A DNA stretch of 64,000 bases from Pipra filicauda (lineage: Eukaryota > Chordata > Aves > Passeriformes > Pipridae), in assembly GCF_003945595.2 (NCBI RefSeq), contig NW_024104415.1:248001-312000 (forward strand). The letters are read 5' to 3'. A program made the translations under genes and the position numbers. Below, one piece after another: positions 1 through 14,019 of this stretch. A model generated the notes under the pieces. It was not told the DNA's origin. It did not search any database and saw only the letters and a program-made list of their open reading frames with translations. The first letter of the stretch is position 1; each line of letters begins with the position of its first letter.

Positions 1-942
1 CTGAAAAAGGGGATTGTTATAGTTGCAATTACCATGGAAACAATTACCATAAAGTATTGATCGACCAAGATAGATTAGGAAGCATGAAAGGATACAGGTT
101 GTCTCTATGGAAACATGGACATTTAGAGCTTTTTTTTTTCCTTAAGAAAATGAACTATTGTTTCTTTCCTTGAACAAGTTTCTAGTCCAGTTTACAATCA
201 CTTTGTAGTTTTAATTGAAATGGTTTATATAATCTATAGTGCATTTTAATAGCATTCATTTTCTTTATATCACAAGAAAATCTCTGAAATGGCCTTTTAA
301 AAAAAATAAAGGACTTGCATCATTTGCACGGCATTTTTTCGTATTAAAAAGTAGCTGAACTGTATCATTAATTGTCAGTGAAAAACAGGTGAACAGAATA
401 AGCCATTGGCGTCTGAAATTTAGTGTTTAGTGGGGTTTTGTGTTAATGGGTTGACAAAGGAATCATTAACCTGTTCCTGCTTTGAGTGGCACAGGGAGTT
501 CAGATTTCAGTAATGCTTTGGAGTGTTGGCTGTTGGTCATTCCAGCACCTGATGTTGGATCCAGGTGAGCATTTGTATCCAGTTCACTAAGAAGTGGAAC
601 TCAAATACTCATCACTCAGAAGCACATCCTCCTCTTTCTCCAGCAGATGTTGATTGTACTCTTCCCATGGCTGCAATGACTCTCACTCCTTGAGTTTAGG
701 GTTTGGCACCAAAGTGAGTCCAAATAGTTTTGCCAGGTGATCACTCCTGTCAAGTACAATCATGTTTAGTAAAAGCTGAAGTTGAACTTCTGATATAAAA
801 TATTTAGTTATTCATCCTGGGAATATGCAACACTTCAGTTGCTGGAGATGTATTTAGTCAATTCTTAAATTCTTCTAATGAAATGAACTGACTTTGGGGT
901 CTGTCATTGTTTCAGAAATGGTTTTGATGCACAAACCTGTAA

Positions 943-1022
943 ACACAGAATCAGAGAATCCCAGACACTTTCCACTAGACCAGATTGCTCCAAGCCCTGT
1001 CCAACCTGGCCTTGGACACTGG
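943..1022 (-). mobile_element. CR1 fragment, internally deleted
   Basis: The tail (CAGAATCAGAGAATCC) is joined directly to CTTTCCACTAGACCAG, skipping about 70 bp of the usual 3' region; it ends at CTTGGACACTGGG. Confidence 0.8.
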
Positions 1023-2469
1023 GATTGCCCAAGCATGAGGATATAGGGAACATACCTCCTGCCCTAGCCTGGTGGGCACTGTCCTCCTGACACTTTATCA
1101 CCCATTGGGTTGCCAAAGCCAACTTCATATGGATTCTGGGATAGGTTTGGCTGCCAAATAATCCTGATGTGGGACATGGCTTTGAACGTGTCTTAGTGGC
1201 CAGTTTCTCGTTCCAGAATCCTAGATTCCAGCAGAATTTACCTTTTATATTTCTTTTGAGTTTCCAAGAGGAGTTTCTGTGGCGTGACAAAGGCCCAGAG
1301 CAGGAAGGGTGACACTTGATTACTCCAGGTTGGGTGGGGACTCTGATTCTGTTCACATTCCCTGGAGCTGAGGGTACACAGGCAAAGCCCTCTGATACGA
1401 AAACCAGCCATAAACCCCTCAGCTTTCTTTCCCAGTGACCTACAGTGACCCCATCAATACCCTTCCCCACATTAATAATAATTGTTTTAGAAGCCAACTG
1501 TAAGCTGGGCTCAAATTCCTCACTTTAATCTGTTCCAGGGCTTTCAGCATATCAGGCTGAGACAGATGTATCCTTCTAAAGGAATGCTACTCACCTCTGA
1601 TTAAATGAGTGCCTCTTAATTGGAAAACCAGAAACTCTCCCTGAAAAATATTGCCTGGAAATTGATTTTTATATTTAGCTAAATAATCTTAAAAGGTTAT
1701 TTTGACTTTTATGTTGTTTTCTCTGTTTTTCATACTGAAGACTCAAGTGATTCTTTCATATATCCCTTTTTAAAATCAAAGGTAACATAGTCCAGAGCTC
1801 TCCTCACTAACAGATGCTGCTTCTCATTGTGCTCTGCATCATTCATTACGTTTATATCCCAATTATTTCAAGCAAATACAATGTTATTCTTGTTTGCACT
1901 CTCACAAAAACATTTGCTTTCTGTACCGTGCCTTTGTGGTCTGGTTCCCTTCACTATCACAAGAGATGATAAATATTTGGTGTGATATAAATAAGTACCT
2001 TGATACTACGTTAAACATTCCATCAATTAAATTTCATACTAATTGAAGAGAGCTTACAAAAAAACTTGTCAGTCTGAAGGGAAATAAGTCCATTAAGGTA
2101 GGAAAAGTGGCATTTTTAAGAATGAATGGGATTGTTTTGTCAGCTACAAAACAGTTTCAGGTTTCCAACTGGATGTAATTATTTTATACTCTTTTTAAGC
2201 TCATCTCCATACAAATTGAGGATGATTTCTTCCTGAGGATTCCCCTACCAGCATCCAAGAGGAACGTGCAAACCTCCTCCTTTTCAGCATGAAACAATCA
2301 GGCTATTGAGACAAAACAAAGATTTTTTTATATATATATTTTTCATTCCAGGGTGTCTTTTTTGCCTTTTAGACTCTGATATCATCAATTGTCTGGTTTT
2401 TGTAACTAGGAGTCATTTGATTGGAGTTGGTTCTACTTAGGCTTGAATTTGTGTGGTCAATCCCTGCTT

Positions 2470-2572
2470 TAGAACTACAGAATTCCAGACTGGTTCGGGT
2501 TGGAAGGGACATGAAAAATGATCCAGTTCCACCAGGGACACGTTCCACTAGACCAGGGTGCTCCAAGCCTTG
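2470..2572 (-). mobile_element. CR1 3' end fragment
   Basis: Reads from the tail through GGTTGGAAGGGACATG to the CCACTAGACCAGGGTGCTCC block, then stops; about 100 bp survives. Confidence 0.85.
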
Positions 2573-3729
2573 AACACCAATGTATATAACCAGTAGTATT
2601 CTGTCTGTGTGTTTAATTTTGGAAATGAGGGAAGAAGCGGAAATTACACAGCAGAGTGATCTGATGGAGCAAAGAGGAAGGGGGGAGTGATATGATCCAG
2701 GAAAAAGCTGAATATGAGGAGCAGATGAAAGCCAGGAGGGGTGTGCAGAAGCTACGTTGGTGTGTGGGCTGCCAGTAAATGTATCTCAGTAGGAGACAGA
2801 ATCCTGTGTCTGGGGCAGGGGTGGCAGGATGACAAGGCAGGTATTTAAAGCTGAAAGATGAGACTCGTGGAGAGATTTTCCTCCCAGATTCTTGTTTTAG
2901 TGCACTGTTGGCATCAGAAAGAGTAGAACTGCTTACGTGTAGCTGGAAGGAGAGCTTGTCCCTGCAGATCTGCAGGAAACATCAGGAAGTTTGTGATGGG
3001 GACAGAGAACATGAAGTGAAGGACTTGGAGATGTCAGAGTGAGTCCAACAGTTCGGCTTCATGTTCTTCCTAGAAGAAAGCAAACAAATCAGGCCTGGGG
3101 AGCACACAGAAGGTTTTCTGTAGTGGGGTACGAGGATGCTTCAGGCTGATGAGTTCCCTGATGTTGAGTCAGTGAAGGCACCAGCCTTGGAAATCAGGAT
3201 GTTCCTGCTGCTTGTTTGTGCTGTAGGTAATGAGCTCAGCCCACACTGCCACTTCTGCCCATATTGATGAGTTTGTTTCCTTCTGGTGTCCAAACAAGGA
3301 CATTGAGAGCTGAACCTCTGCCCACCCCAAGAAGAGGAAGAGCACTAGAAAAACTTCATATTTATAATTTTGTTGCTGACCTTACCCTGTTCAATACAGT
3401 CTGTTGAGGCTGGTGGTGGTTGGGAAGGACCTGTTAGTAACACCAGGGACTCCCATCATGTTTCTCCCTCACGTTTATTCTAAAAGAAATCTGAAGTGGG
3501 TATCAGAAAAATTAGGTCCTGAAATAATCTGCCCCTTGAAAGTGAAAGAAGCATAAAGAATTGATTATGTTGTTATTTTTGATGGGAGCCTGTTCAATAC
3601 CATGAATTATACCCCTAATTTAGGGTGAGTTTTCTGCCCAGTGCTTTCTAATTTTTATGTAATTCTTGGTGGCCTTGGGAAGTATCTTCTCTGACTCCCC
3701 TCTGGCAGTTGGTACAGTTAGAGCCTTTC

Positions 3730-3781
3730 CATCACACAATGGTTTGGGTTTGGAGGGACCTTAAAGCCCATCTTCTCCCAT
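3730..3781 (-). mobile_element. CR1 3' stub
   Basis: About 50 bp: tail, GGTTTGGGTTTGGAGGGACC and CTTAAAGCCCATC. A following AGAACGTTCCATAGAATGTTC looks unrelated. Confidence 0.65.
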
Positions 3782-4389
3782 CTTCATAGAACGTTCCATA
3801 GAATGTTCAGCAGAAAAAACCTGTTTATGCAGAAATTCCTGTTCTTTTTCGACGTGCAGCATTCTGAGGGTCTTGTCAAGAAGTGAGAGGTGGATGGGGC
3901 AGATTTGTAGGTGGAAACACCAGGACCCAGGAATAAGAATTATTGAGCCTTGAAGTGTAAGGGAGAAATCATATTGACAAGTGTTTGTGCCTGATACTTG
4001 TTATCATATAAATCAGGGTTGTGTTTCAGTAATACCCCTTTGAAGGTTTTATTTTCTCCTGCCCTGCTTAGTTCAATTCTTATAAATAAAAACACATTAA
4101 CTTTGAGTTATAAAAGTATTATTCTAATTTATTATTCCAAACAAAATGCCTCTTTCCTGAAGAAATGCATGGCATCCTTTTAGAAGTAATATTAGAGAGG
4201 TGAATTTCAGGTTTTAATTTGTTTTATTGCGGCTACAGGGAATAAATTTCATAAAATGAGAGTTTATTCCTGTGAAATACTTCCTGATTTTTCCATCCAT
4301 CTCTTTCAGCTGGAGTTTAAATGCAGTGGGGTTTAAATACAAGGTAGTTTTAAAAATGGAACTTTTATCTAAAGAAAAAAAGGACATGG

Positions 4390-4671
4390 AGTGATAGGAC
4401 AAAGGGGGATGGTTTTATACTAAAAGAGGAAAGATTTAGATGGGATATTGGGAAGAAATTCCTCCTTGTGAGAGTGGTGAGGCCCTGGCACAGGTTGCCC
4501 AGAGCAACCTGTTGTGTTTGTGGCAGCTGTGGCTGCCCCATCCCTGGAAATGTGCAAGGCCAGGTTGGAGCAACCTGATCTAGTGGAAGGTGTCCCTGCC
4601 TATGGCAGAGGTTGGAACGAGATGGGCTTTAAGATCCCTCCCAACCCAAACCAGTGTGGGATTCCAGGATC
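4390..4671 (+). mobile_element. CR1 3' end, with small internal insertion
   Basis: Runs from the GACAAAGGGGGATGG block to the 3' end GGGATTCCAGGATCC. Just after TTGCCCAGAGCAACC an extra TGTTGTGTTTGTGG is present, and the stretch after AGGTTGGA lacks the usual ACGGGGCTTGG. Confidence 0.92.
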
Positions 4672-4834
4672 CTTTACAAAAATAAATGAAGGCTGCACAA
4701 ATGCCTCTTGCCCAAATCTGACATTATTGACCATGGGTCATGGGCCAAGTCAGGGCACTGAGACACGTTCATTCCTTGGATTTTGCCATTTCAGCATCTA
4801 ATCTAATAATCAGAAAGCGAGGGAACAAAGACTG

Positions 4835-5036
4835 TCACAGAATCATGGAATCATTGAGGCTGGAAAAGCCCTCCCAGACCATTAAGTCCAACCTGTGTCC
4901 AGTACACCCCCAGCTCAGAGCACTGAGTGCCACGTCCAGTCATTCCTTGGACACCTCCAGGGATGGGGACTCCACTGCCTCCCTGGGCAGCCCCTTCCAA
5001 TGCCTGAACACCCTTTCCAGGAAGAAATTCCTCCTA
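4835..5036 (-). mobile_element. CR1 3' end, AAAAGCCC-type subfamily
   Basis: Starts TCACAGAATCATGGAATCATT, then GGCTGGAAAAGCCCTCCCAG, with the GAGTGCCACGTCCAGT and GGGATGGGGACTCCAC blocks; a different 3' end from the GGAAGGGACCTT copies. It follows the preceding CR1 by 160 bp in opposite orientation. Confidence 0.9.
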
Positions 5037-5640
5037 TGGAGGATGTGGAGCAAAGAGCAGGTATTGCCTGTTTGTAGGAGATTCCCACAGAGTGTAGGTC
5101 TCTCAGTGATGTTGTTCATGCTGAGCCTTGGAAATTTAATGTTTCAGCTCAAACTGATTATTTAATACATTCAAGGGGCAAATAACCTCTTCCCTGTATA
5201 CCAATCCATTATTCATAGATCCTTCTTGGAATTACCTGGTGACAACACTGGAAGAATCAATTTCTTTTTTAAAGCCAAATCTCCATATTGTGTTTTTGAA
5301 GGGTATGGAATTTTAATAAGTCTAATGCAAATGGTCACTAAGCCATTGGTATTTTTGAAAGTCAGTGTTTCTCCAGATGCACATTTACCTTATGAAAAAT
5401 GCATGTGTTTTGATAGCATAAATTATCCTTAAGCTTCAGTTGGAATGAAAATCAGTTCTGATGATGCAGTGAATATTTAAAAAGTCTGTTGTTTGTCCAT
5501 AAACAGCTGATGGGAATGATGAGAATACTTTTAAAACAGCAATGATTTCTGGAGTGAACTAATGTTGTCATCAGGTTGACATGGTGCATCAGCAGAGACT
5601 GACAAAACTGAGTTTGTCCTTCTTAGAATGTGGGAATTCT

Positions 5641-5836
5641 GATTTGATATAAGGAAGATAAGATTTGACTTGGGAGGGTGTCAAAGCCTAGGACAGGGGC
5701 CAGAGGATCTGTGGGATCACCATCCTTAGGGATGCACAGAACTGGCCGAAACCTTGAGCAATCTGGTCTACATGGAATCGCTTTGGATGAGACTCTTCCA
5801 GAGGTCCCTTCTAATCCAAACTGAGTCATTTCTGTG
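5641..5836 (+). mobile_element. Old, diverged CR1 fragment
   Basis: Weaker match: GGATCTGTGGGATCACCATC, GAGCAATCTGGTCTACATGG and AGAGGTCCCTTCTAATCC fit an older CR1 3' region. More diverged than its neighbours. Confidence 0.55.
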
Positions 5837-7388
5837 GTCCAGAAGGATTTGAGCCCTTTCCTGCATATTAGACAGCTCAGATATCTCAGGAAAAAATGTA
5901 GATACCTTGCAGCTGTGGAATAACCCGATTTCCCGCTCGACACCAGCTGGAACACTTGCAGGTTCCTGCCTATTGTTGCAGGGGAAGATCTTCTCAGGGC
6001 ACCACCATGGAAAAAGGAGGAGAAAATAGAGGAGAAAAGGGAAAAGAACTGGGATGAAGCAGAAAGCAGGTGGAAATGGAGAACATGTGTTAAATACTCT
6101 GTAGCTCTGCTGTAACCAACATAATTCTGTGTAGCAAAGGTTTCAGTTGGGTGTGTGTCAAATGCAAGATTTTCAGCAGGTGATGAAGGAGGGAGTCTTG
6201 GTAAAAACTAGGCAAAAAGTTGATTAGTTTCCACACTAGTATTGGGGTTTCCTTTATCCCAGGTATTTTATGGTGTCCTGGAGAATCCCTGGCTATGGAA
6301 TAGCTCATCCCTACTCTAGTTTCCACCTTCAGTCCGGGAGGAAAAGCACAGTAGATCCCAATCGTTTTAATTTACACATAAAAAGCAAGATAAATAATAT
6401 ACTCCTACTATTCTACATGAAACTAAATGTTATATAAAATTACCATCTATTGTAAGAATATGTAATTATTTAGAGGATCTTTCCAAATGAAAAATGCCAT
6501 CAAAGAGACCTTTATTCGGGTAGTAACTGATACCTCCTTGGAAAAATACAGAAGCCAGAAAAAAAATCTCATCCACTTTAATCTTGATGTTATTTTAATT
6601 TCTTTGTGTTCTTTGTGAGAAGACTGTTTTCAGAGAAGCTTTACAATTTAATTTGCTGCCTCCCACACATAGCACAATGCTATTGCCTCCCAAATGCAGC
6701 AGGTTAATGTGTAACCTGGAGCAAATCAGACTGTAATAAAAAAAATGAGACATTTTGTTTTGCTTGGGACCTAATGCTGTTATCTGAGTTGCCAGCGAGG
6801 GTATCAGAATGTCTTCCACTGTCTTTTGACTTTTGGATTAGATTTACCTCCAGTAAGAGGATATAAATAAATTTTATATGTTGGTTCCTAGAAATTAATA
6901 TCTCTTTTAAAGCCTCTTTCTGCCACCTGGGCTGCAGTTGATGTGAAAATAACTTGTGTAGCTCATAGCAACAGCATTCTAATGGTTCCCAGCCTGGAGT
7001 TTGCCCAACAGCTTAGAATTCAGGGTTGACTTTGTGTTTGGCTGGTGGCAACTCTTGCTCTTGAGCATGTTTGGCAATCAGGGTAGGGAGAGTGACTCAG
7101 TGTTCTGAGGGCGTCCTTCGGTGACCTCAAGCTGGAGCTGCATCGTGTCCTCAAGGAGGACATGAAGGAGTAGTTGGAAGGAAGTAGTTTTCCTTCTTTC
7201 ATTATCCACTGGAGCAAAGAGCCAAGCAGGAATTCCATCCCAGCCATGACCTTGGCTAATGTAGGACAGCAAGAAGAGCCATCAGATTCAGTGTTTTGCA
7301 CAGACTGTCCCAAAGTGCCCAAACCCATCTTCAGCTCCCTTTAACAAACATAATGTGCTGTAAAGGGCAGAAGCTGCATCTGTATTTT

Positions 7389-7450
7389 CATAGACTCACA
7401 GACTGGTTTGGGAGGGATCTCAAAGCTCATTTTGTTCCACTCCCCTGCTA
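7389..7450 (-). mobile_element. CR1 3' stub abutting another CR1
   Basis: Tail plus GACTGGTTTGGGAGGGATCTC, cut at CCACTCCCCTGC exactly where the next CR1 tail begins. The rest of this copy is not found on the far side. Confidence 0.8.
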
Positions 7451-7655
7451 TCACAGAATCCTTGAGGTTGAAAAAGCCCTCCCAGACCACTGAGTCCAGC
7501 CTGTGCCCAATCCCCACCATGTCACCCAGCCCAGAGCGCTGAGTGCCACGTCCAGTCCTTCCTTGGGCACCTCCAGGGATGGGGACTCCACCACCTCCCT
7601 GGGCAGCTCCTTTCAGTGCCCTACCACCCTTTCCAGGAAGAAATTCTTCCTGAAA
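7451..7655 (-). mobile_element. CR1 3' end, AAAAGCCC-type subfamily
   Basis: Same subfamily and nearly the same 5' break point as the copy at 4835-5036, ending at TTTCCAGGAAGAAATTC. Confidence 0.9.
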
Positions 7656-9924
7656 TGCAGTTTAAAAATTAAATACAAGAACTCCTAGATTTTTAGCATG
7701 ACATTATCATGCATTTGGGGGGGAGGGGGAACCCTGAATGCATTTAATTCTTGGTTTGGAAAATTTGCAGTCAAGTAGAAAAAATAAAATCCTAGAGGGA
7801 GTATTAAATGGCTGCTGTCAAATCCTGCTGCATACAAAAAATGAGGGAGTATTGCTGTGGAATATTCCATCACCCTGCTGTTTGTAAAAGCTCTCCATCA
7901 ATTTAATAAATGTCACAGCTATGGCCGTAGACAGAATTGTTTCAGTCTAGTTCACACCTCTTGCCCAGAAAAAGGGCTTGAGTGAGGATGTTTGAGGGTC
8001 TAAAAGTGTCACAAGTCTGGCCTGGGTGTTGTTCCTCTTCGAATAAAAGGAACAGAGTTTATCACATCTCCTTTCACAGCTGTGGGGTGCTCCATGTCAG
8101 TGATGATGCAGGTTCGTGGTCATGATGAGCTGGGCCGAGTTCTCACCAGAGGGGACAGTCACGTGTTCCCAGTGCCACCTCTTGGTCAGCCACACCACAG
8201 CTGATCCAGGAGAAAATTAACTGGCAAAACACACAAAAATCCCTGTTTCTGTGCAGCTCCACAAGGTGTAAAGCTCAGAGAGCAGCAGGAGGGAGAGGGC
8301 TGAAACCCTCCAGATTTTTGCACCCAAAGAGGACAGTTTTGTGATGGCACCCATTGCATTTGTGCAGAGGAGACCTGAACAGCTGTGAATAAAATATGCA
8401 AATCTAGCAAAGGAGGGACCCCTGACAGTCACAACTCTTGTCTGTGCAGCAATAGATGGAAATTCCAGAGTCTTCCTCACCTGGAGTTGTTGCCATGGAT
8501 GTAAGGAAAAGTTCTGTCAAGTTCCCCAATCCCAGGACGAAAAAGGTCCCACAAGCTCAGCCTTGGATCAAACCAGGGATTTATCTTCTTCCTCTCTCTT
8601 TGGGTCTTACATTTTCTTTCAATCAATGACAATGTAGTAGAATTCCAGTTTCTGAAATATTTCTTTCCTGTTATCCATGGGAATATGTTTCTGAGCTGCA
8701 CATAGCAGGAAACTGCAGAAAGTGGAGTTTCTTTTTCATCTTCATGTTTTGTTTTAATTACAGTTTTGGTATCTGTTGTGCACATTGAGCTTTGGGCCAG
8801 CAGAAAGTTCCATGACTGTATCTTGATTGTGTTGAGAATTCTGATTGTGTAATGCAATCCTATGGCCAATGCAGTAATTCCATGGAAAAATAATTACAGC
8901 ACCTATGTACAAAAATTAAGATGTATTTTTCCATCTCTTCTGGAAGCTCCTTGTTGTGCTTTGAAGCCTCATTTTGGCAGTTGAGTTTCTTGTGGTTTTA
9001 TCACCATGGTGTTAATTCCGATACATCCCAGTTGCTTGTTTTGTTTTGCATTTCTTTTGATTTGAACGAGGGGAAGCCAGGCACCAGCTCTAAAGAATTT
9101 CTTTAAAAATAACCCATAAACCCCCAATTTAGATTTTCACTGGGTAAATCTAACCACCACTGCTGCTCAACAGTGTATTTTTATCCAAGAGCTCTGTCTC
9201 TGCAGGTACCTGTGGGGGGTAGGCACAGCAATACAGGTTTTATGGCTTCCTGGTGGAATCCCACCAAATCTCAGAACTCACTTCCCAACAGCAAATTCCC
9301 TGTTCAACAGTCTCTGTTGGAGGCATGTGGAGAGATCTTTGGAAGGGATTTTATTTACCAAGTGTGTGAGGACACCCACACAGATGTCACTGTGGGTTTC
9401 TCGGTGAATGCCATATTTAGAATGTTCAGACTGGGTGTTACTTGGCTGCCTGGGTGCAAATGGCTCATTTTCAGCCATTGTTGCTGCTGCTTAGACTGTA
9501 CCAGTCACTCTTTTAAAACTTTAGAGACAGTAAACAAAGATATAAAGATTTTATGGAATGGTTTCCATAGGATGGACCTGCCCTCTCTGCTGGGTGGCTG
9601 TGTTGGGGTTGGGATGAACCACTGACTGGTGCTATCGGATGTTCTGAATGGAATGGGACATTGTTAAGTGCTGGGCCTTAAAGATGAGTAATTATGAATC
9701 TACTTTAAATTGCACTAATTGGTAAAATAAAATTTCTTTTGAAAGGGGATGTTAACTCACCCACAGGCTGGACTTCCTCAATAAAGCTCCCCTCCTAAGA
9801 CACCTCCCCCCTCTTGAACATACTCTTCTTTCTGGACTTGAGACTGGTAATGTCAGATATGTTTTCCTAAGCAAATGAAGTTCTTGGAGGTGTGTGACAA
9901 AAGGGAGAAGAAAGCTGTGGGTAT

Positions 9925-10232
9925 TCATGGAATCACAGAACTGTTCAGGTTGGAAAAGATGTTTATGATCATTAATTCCAACCATTCCCCCAGTACTGCC
10001 AAGGCCACCACCACCATGTCCCCAAGTGCCACATCTGCATAGCTTTTAAATCCCTCTGGGGATGGGGACTCCATCACTGCCCTGGGCAACCTGTGGGCTG
10101 CGCAACCCTTTCCATGAAGAAATTTTCCCTAATATCCAACATAAACCCCTCCTGGTGTAACTTGAAGCCCTTTTCTCTTGTCCTGTCACTTGTACCTGGC
10201 AGAGGAGACTGACCCCCACCTCATTCTAGCCT
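9925..10232 (-). mobile_element. CR1 3' end, AAAAG-type subfamily
   Basis: Contains ACTGCCAAGGCCACCACCAC, GTCCCCAAGTGCCACATC and a distal block CTTGAAGCCCTTTTCTCTTG ending GACTGACCCCCACCTC. Confidence 0.9.
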
Positions 10233-12061
10233 ATCTTCTTGGAAAACTGGCTGCTGGGTCTCCTGCCACTTGGGAGGGATAGATTTTCCAACAACTGCTT
10301 TGCCTCTTGCTACTCCCAGGCACTGCTGGTGTTCCCTTGGAGCACCGTATGTGATAACTGCCTGTGTCCCCCAGGCTCTTCCCAAAAGCTTCCTTTGATT
10401 TATCTCTGTGGAAGGCCAAGTTGAAGACCAGGGTTGGTATTTTTTTAATGCCAAACCACCACCAGACATTGCTTAACATTCTCAGCAGTATTACTGTCTT
10501 TAAAATTAAAGCTTCAAAGGTCATTGATCCCTGTTTCCTTTCAAAGAGCAGTGAAGTATATAAATAAAAGTTTGCGTTTTCCTCAACCTGGGGATGTCCA
10601 GGCACTGCTCTGTCCTCTCAATCCTTAACGTTATTTCCTACTGCCTTATTTTTGCTGCGGTAACAGAGATGAAAATGTGTTGTTCTGCAGAGAAAATCTT
10701 TCTTTTGCACAACCTTGCAGTGTTCCAACCTCAGAATTTACTGTTTAGGTATCAGAGAAAGCAGTCAAACCTTGAAGAAATAATTTCAGAGGTATGAAAG
10801 CTTTAATTTGATTCACTTTTGAGCTGGCTCAATGTGCTGAATCCTTGCTCAAGTCAAGTCCACTCTTTCTTCTTCCATGATCTGTGCTCATGAAAAATAA
10901 ATATGAACTGTAAAAGAATCTGAATGTTTGTCTTACAAAGTTTGTCTTGCTTGGAATAACAATGTAGTGCCATGAATTCAAGAGCAGCAGGGATGCTTAG
11001 AAAAATTTAAGGAGGTTGATGCATCTTCCTTTAATATGCAGGAAATGACTGTTCATTCCCACTGAAGCTGGGTGTTCAGGCTTCTCCAGAAAATCACTGG
11101 ATTGCCTGGTTTCACCATACACTGATGAAGTCTTTAGTTTTTCATTTCATAACTCTGATTAGGTGCTGATTTGGAAAATATTTTGTTACTATAAGGGAAA
11201 CTACTCAACAGAGAAAAGGCAGCTTTGTACCCTGTCAGCTTGAGGAGCACTTTTGTGACACGTCAAATGAATTCCCACCACTTGTTATTCAACTGCCTTA
11301 ACTCACACCAACATTTTAGGAACTCTTTGATATTGCTTGGCACTTATTAAATAGGATTGCCTGAAGTTCTGGCTGTGTTCATTCATAGGTATTAATGAAT
11401 TTTAAATGCAGCACACATTAGGATAGTTAATTTTTGTTGCAATAAACCAATTCCTCACCTTACATCAACTCACATCTTTGTGCATTTCCAGCTGTTTTAT
11501 TAATATTTATGCTTTCCCATATCATATAGAGTTTATTTTAAGGATTAAAGTGTTGTTTAATTCTTGTTTTACCTCACACCTTCCAGTTCACATTAAATGC
11601 TAGTTTACATATCATTTGCTGCAGTGGAAAAGAGTAAGAGCTTTGTTTCATGATAAAAGAACAGGGTCTAGTTTTAGGAGTTATGCCTTTGCTGCTGCTG
11701 TCATTTTGATGCTTTCCTAATGTGATTCTAATATTTGTGTATTACTCATGTTTGAAATAATGAATGTTAATACCAGTAAATTGCCACAAACAAAAAATAG
11801 AAGAGGTTACGGTTCATTATCGTGTTTGTTTGATTGAAGATTTTATTCAAGATTTTACTGAAAATACCTGTTAATGTTGTTAAAGTGTAGCTATAGCAAA
11901 TTGCTTTCTAGTTTTCAAGGATTATCTGATTAGGATGCAGGGAGCTGATCCCTGTTTTGAAGTCTTCCATCATGGACCTTGTGGCTTTGGGCAAGTTGAT
12001 CTCTGTGGTTCCCCCATGTGGAGGGGAGAGGTGCAGGAATTCCACAAGGAAAATACATCTT

Positions 12062-12350
12062 GGAATCATGGAATCCAAGATTAGTTTGAGCTGGGAGGGA
12101 CCTTAAGGACCATCTTATTCCATCCCTACCATGGTCAGGGACACCTTCCACTAGAACAGGTTGCTCCAAACCCTACCCAACCTGGCCTTGGACACTTCCA
12201 GGGATGGGGCAGCCACAGCTTCTCTGGGCAACCTGTGCCAGGGCCTCCCCACCCTCACAGGGAACAATTTCTCTCTAATATCCCATCTCACCCTGCCCTC
12301 TGGCAGTTTGAAGCCATTCCCCCTTGTCCTGTCCTTCCAGGCTTCCAGCT
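12062..12350 (-). mobile_element. CR1 3' end
   Basis: Full run from the tail to the CCCCTTGTCCTGTCCTTCCAG block, well preserved, including CTTGGACACTTCCAGGGATG. Confidence 0.95.
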
Positions 12351-13117
12351 CTTTATGGAACTCCTTCCGTAGGGGGGACAATTAGGACACACTGGCCCAC
12401 ACAGTGGGTCTCCAGCTCCAGGCTGGGGTTTCCCTGTTAGGTGTGGGTGACTGTCACATTCAGTGGGATCCATGTGTTGAGCTTTCCTGAGAGGAGCTGC
12501 CAGATTGGAGAAGCCCAATTTGTGGACCCCAGCAGGGTGGGAACTATGTCCAGTGTTCTTGGATGGATGCAAAAATAGAACAAGAGGCAGGTGAAAACAT
12601 TTCCAGTGAAAGAGAAATTGCAAACTGCCAGATTTGTGTGGATCAGTTGCTTGGAGTTGAGTCTTCTGAATTTACATTCTTTTTAGGACCTGTTCTTAGT
12701 AACATTTTTAATATTCATATTTCGTTTTATGTATTAAAGAACAGTAACGTTTTATGGATGCTAAATTTTTAGCTTCGTGAAATTCCTAATGAACTTCTTA
12801 ATGAGCTACCAGGGCAATTAACAAAAACAGGGCTTTAAAATGATTTGTGTCTCTGGGAAGATGGATTTCATGTGTGTGGGTGGGAAAGTTGGTCTTGGTG
12901 AGTTAAATTTTCAAAAGTAGAACTAGGCTTTTATTACTGAGTGTTTCAATGCTCCAGTGTGTCCTACTTCTGCTGGCTGGGGTGCTGGAGACATGGATCC
13001 AGTTCAGTTTCATTATATTTTAGAAAAATATGAGTTTATCCCAGCAATTGCCTTCAGCCAGATCTTCAGCTATTGCTGATGGATCAGTTTTTCTGGAATA
13101 GATTTCCAGATACTTAC

Positions 13118-13275
13118 ACTAAAAGATGGTAGGGTTAGATGGGATATTGAGAAGAAATCCTTCCCTGTGAGGGTGATGAAGCCTTGGCACAGGTTGCCCA
13201 GAGAAGCTGTGGGGTGGAACGAGATGGGCTTTGAGGTCCCTTCCAACTCAAACCATTCCAGGATTCCATGATATT
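13118..13275 (+). mobile_element. CR1 fragment with about 100-bp internal deletion
   Basis: After CCCAGAGAAGCTGTGG the sequence jumps straight to GGTGGAACGAGATGGGC near the 3' end, removing the middle segment. The junction is at a short GTGG repeat, suggesting slippage or recombination. Confidence 0.88.
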
Positions 13276-14019
13276 CTAACAAGATCTCATTGAAGTCAAA
13301 GGCAACTTGATGCACTAGCTTCCCTCAGATAAAGAAAGAGTTAAAAATTAGTGTGCCATGAGAATAATATAACTGGAAGCACAATAAATTACCTGGCTCA
13401 GTTTTGAACGCAGGGAGGAGAAAATTCATAATAAAAATTTGGAATAAAATCCATATTAAGCATTTTTTTAAAAAAGCTGAATTATTCATGGGAAGCTGAA
13501 ATCCCATGGAGGGGCTACTGCGAGATTAATAACCCACTCAGCCTTGCTAATGTCACTCGAAGCCCCCTCAGTAGAATTACTGTCATGTACAATTAGCTGA
13601 ACATTAATCTATATGTTACTGTTTTCTTGAGCAGAAATGACATTCAACTTGTTTGTTGCTGATTCTATTAACGCAATACAATTTCCAGCTAATAGCAGAC
13701 AGAACATTGCCAGTTGCTCTTTAAATTAAAAAAAAATGTACATTCACTGGCCTAGAAACCATTTTGTCCAATTCTTCCAGAATTGGAAGAACATTCTTCC
13801 AGATGTGCTTCTTATGTGGGGGGCTCAGAGAAAATCAGGTTCAGTCCACGTTTCTGTTCTGCCAAGTTCAGAGATAATCTTGCAACTGAGTCTTGTCACC
13901 CCTGGAAATGCTCTTTTGAGTAGAGAAACCTCCAAATTTTCAGATCTTCACATTTGAAATTTTAGTGGAGCTTTTGGATCACCACAGAAAAATTGACCAT
14001 ATGTGCAAGAGCCATGTAA

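Noticed and set aside
904..1497. 197-aa open frame on the minus strand
   Set aside because: Part overlaps a CR1 fragment; the rest matches no family I know and has no splice or promoter context.
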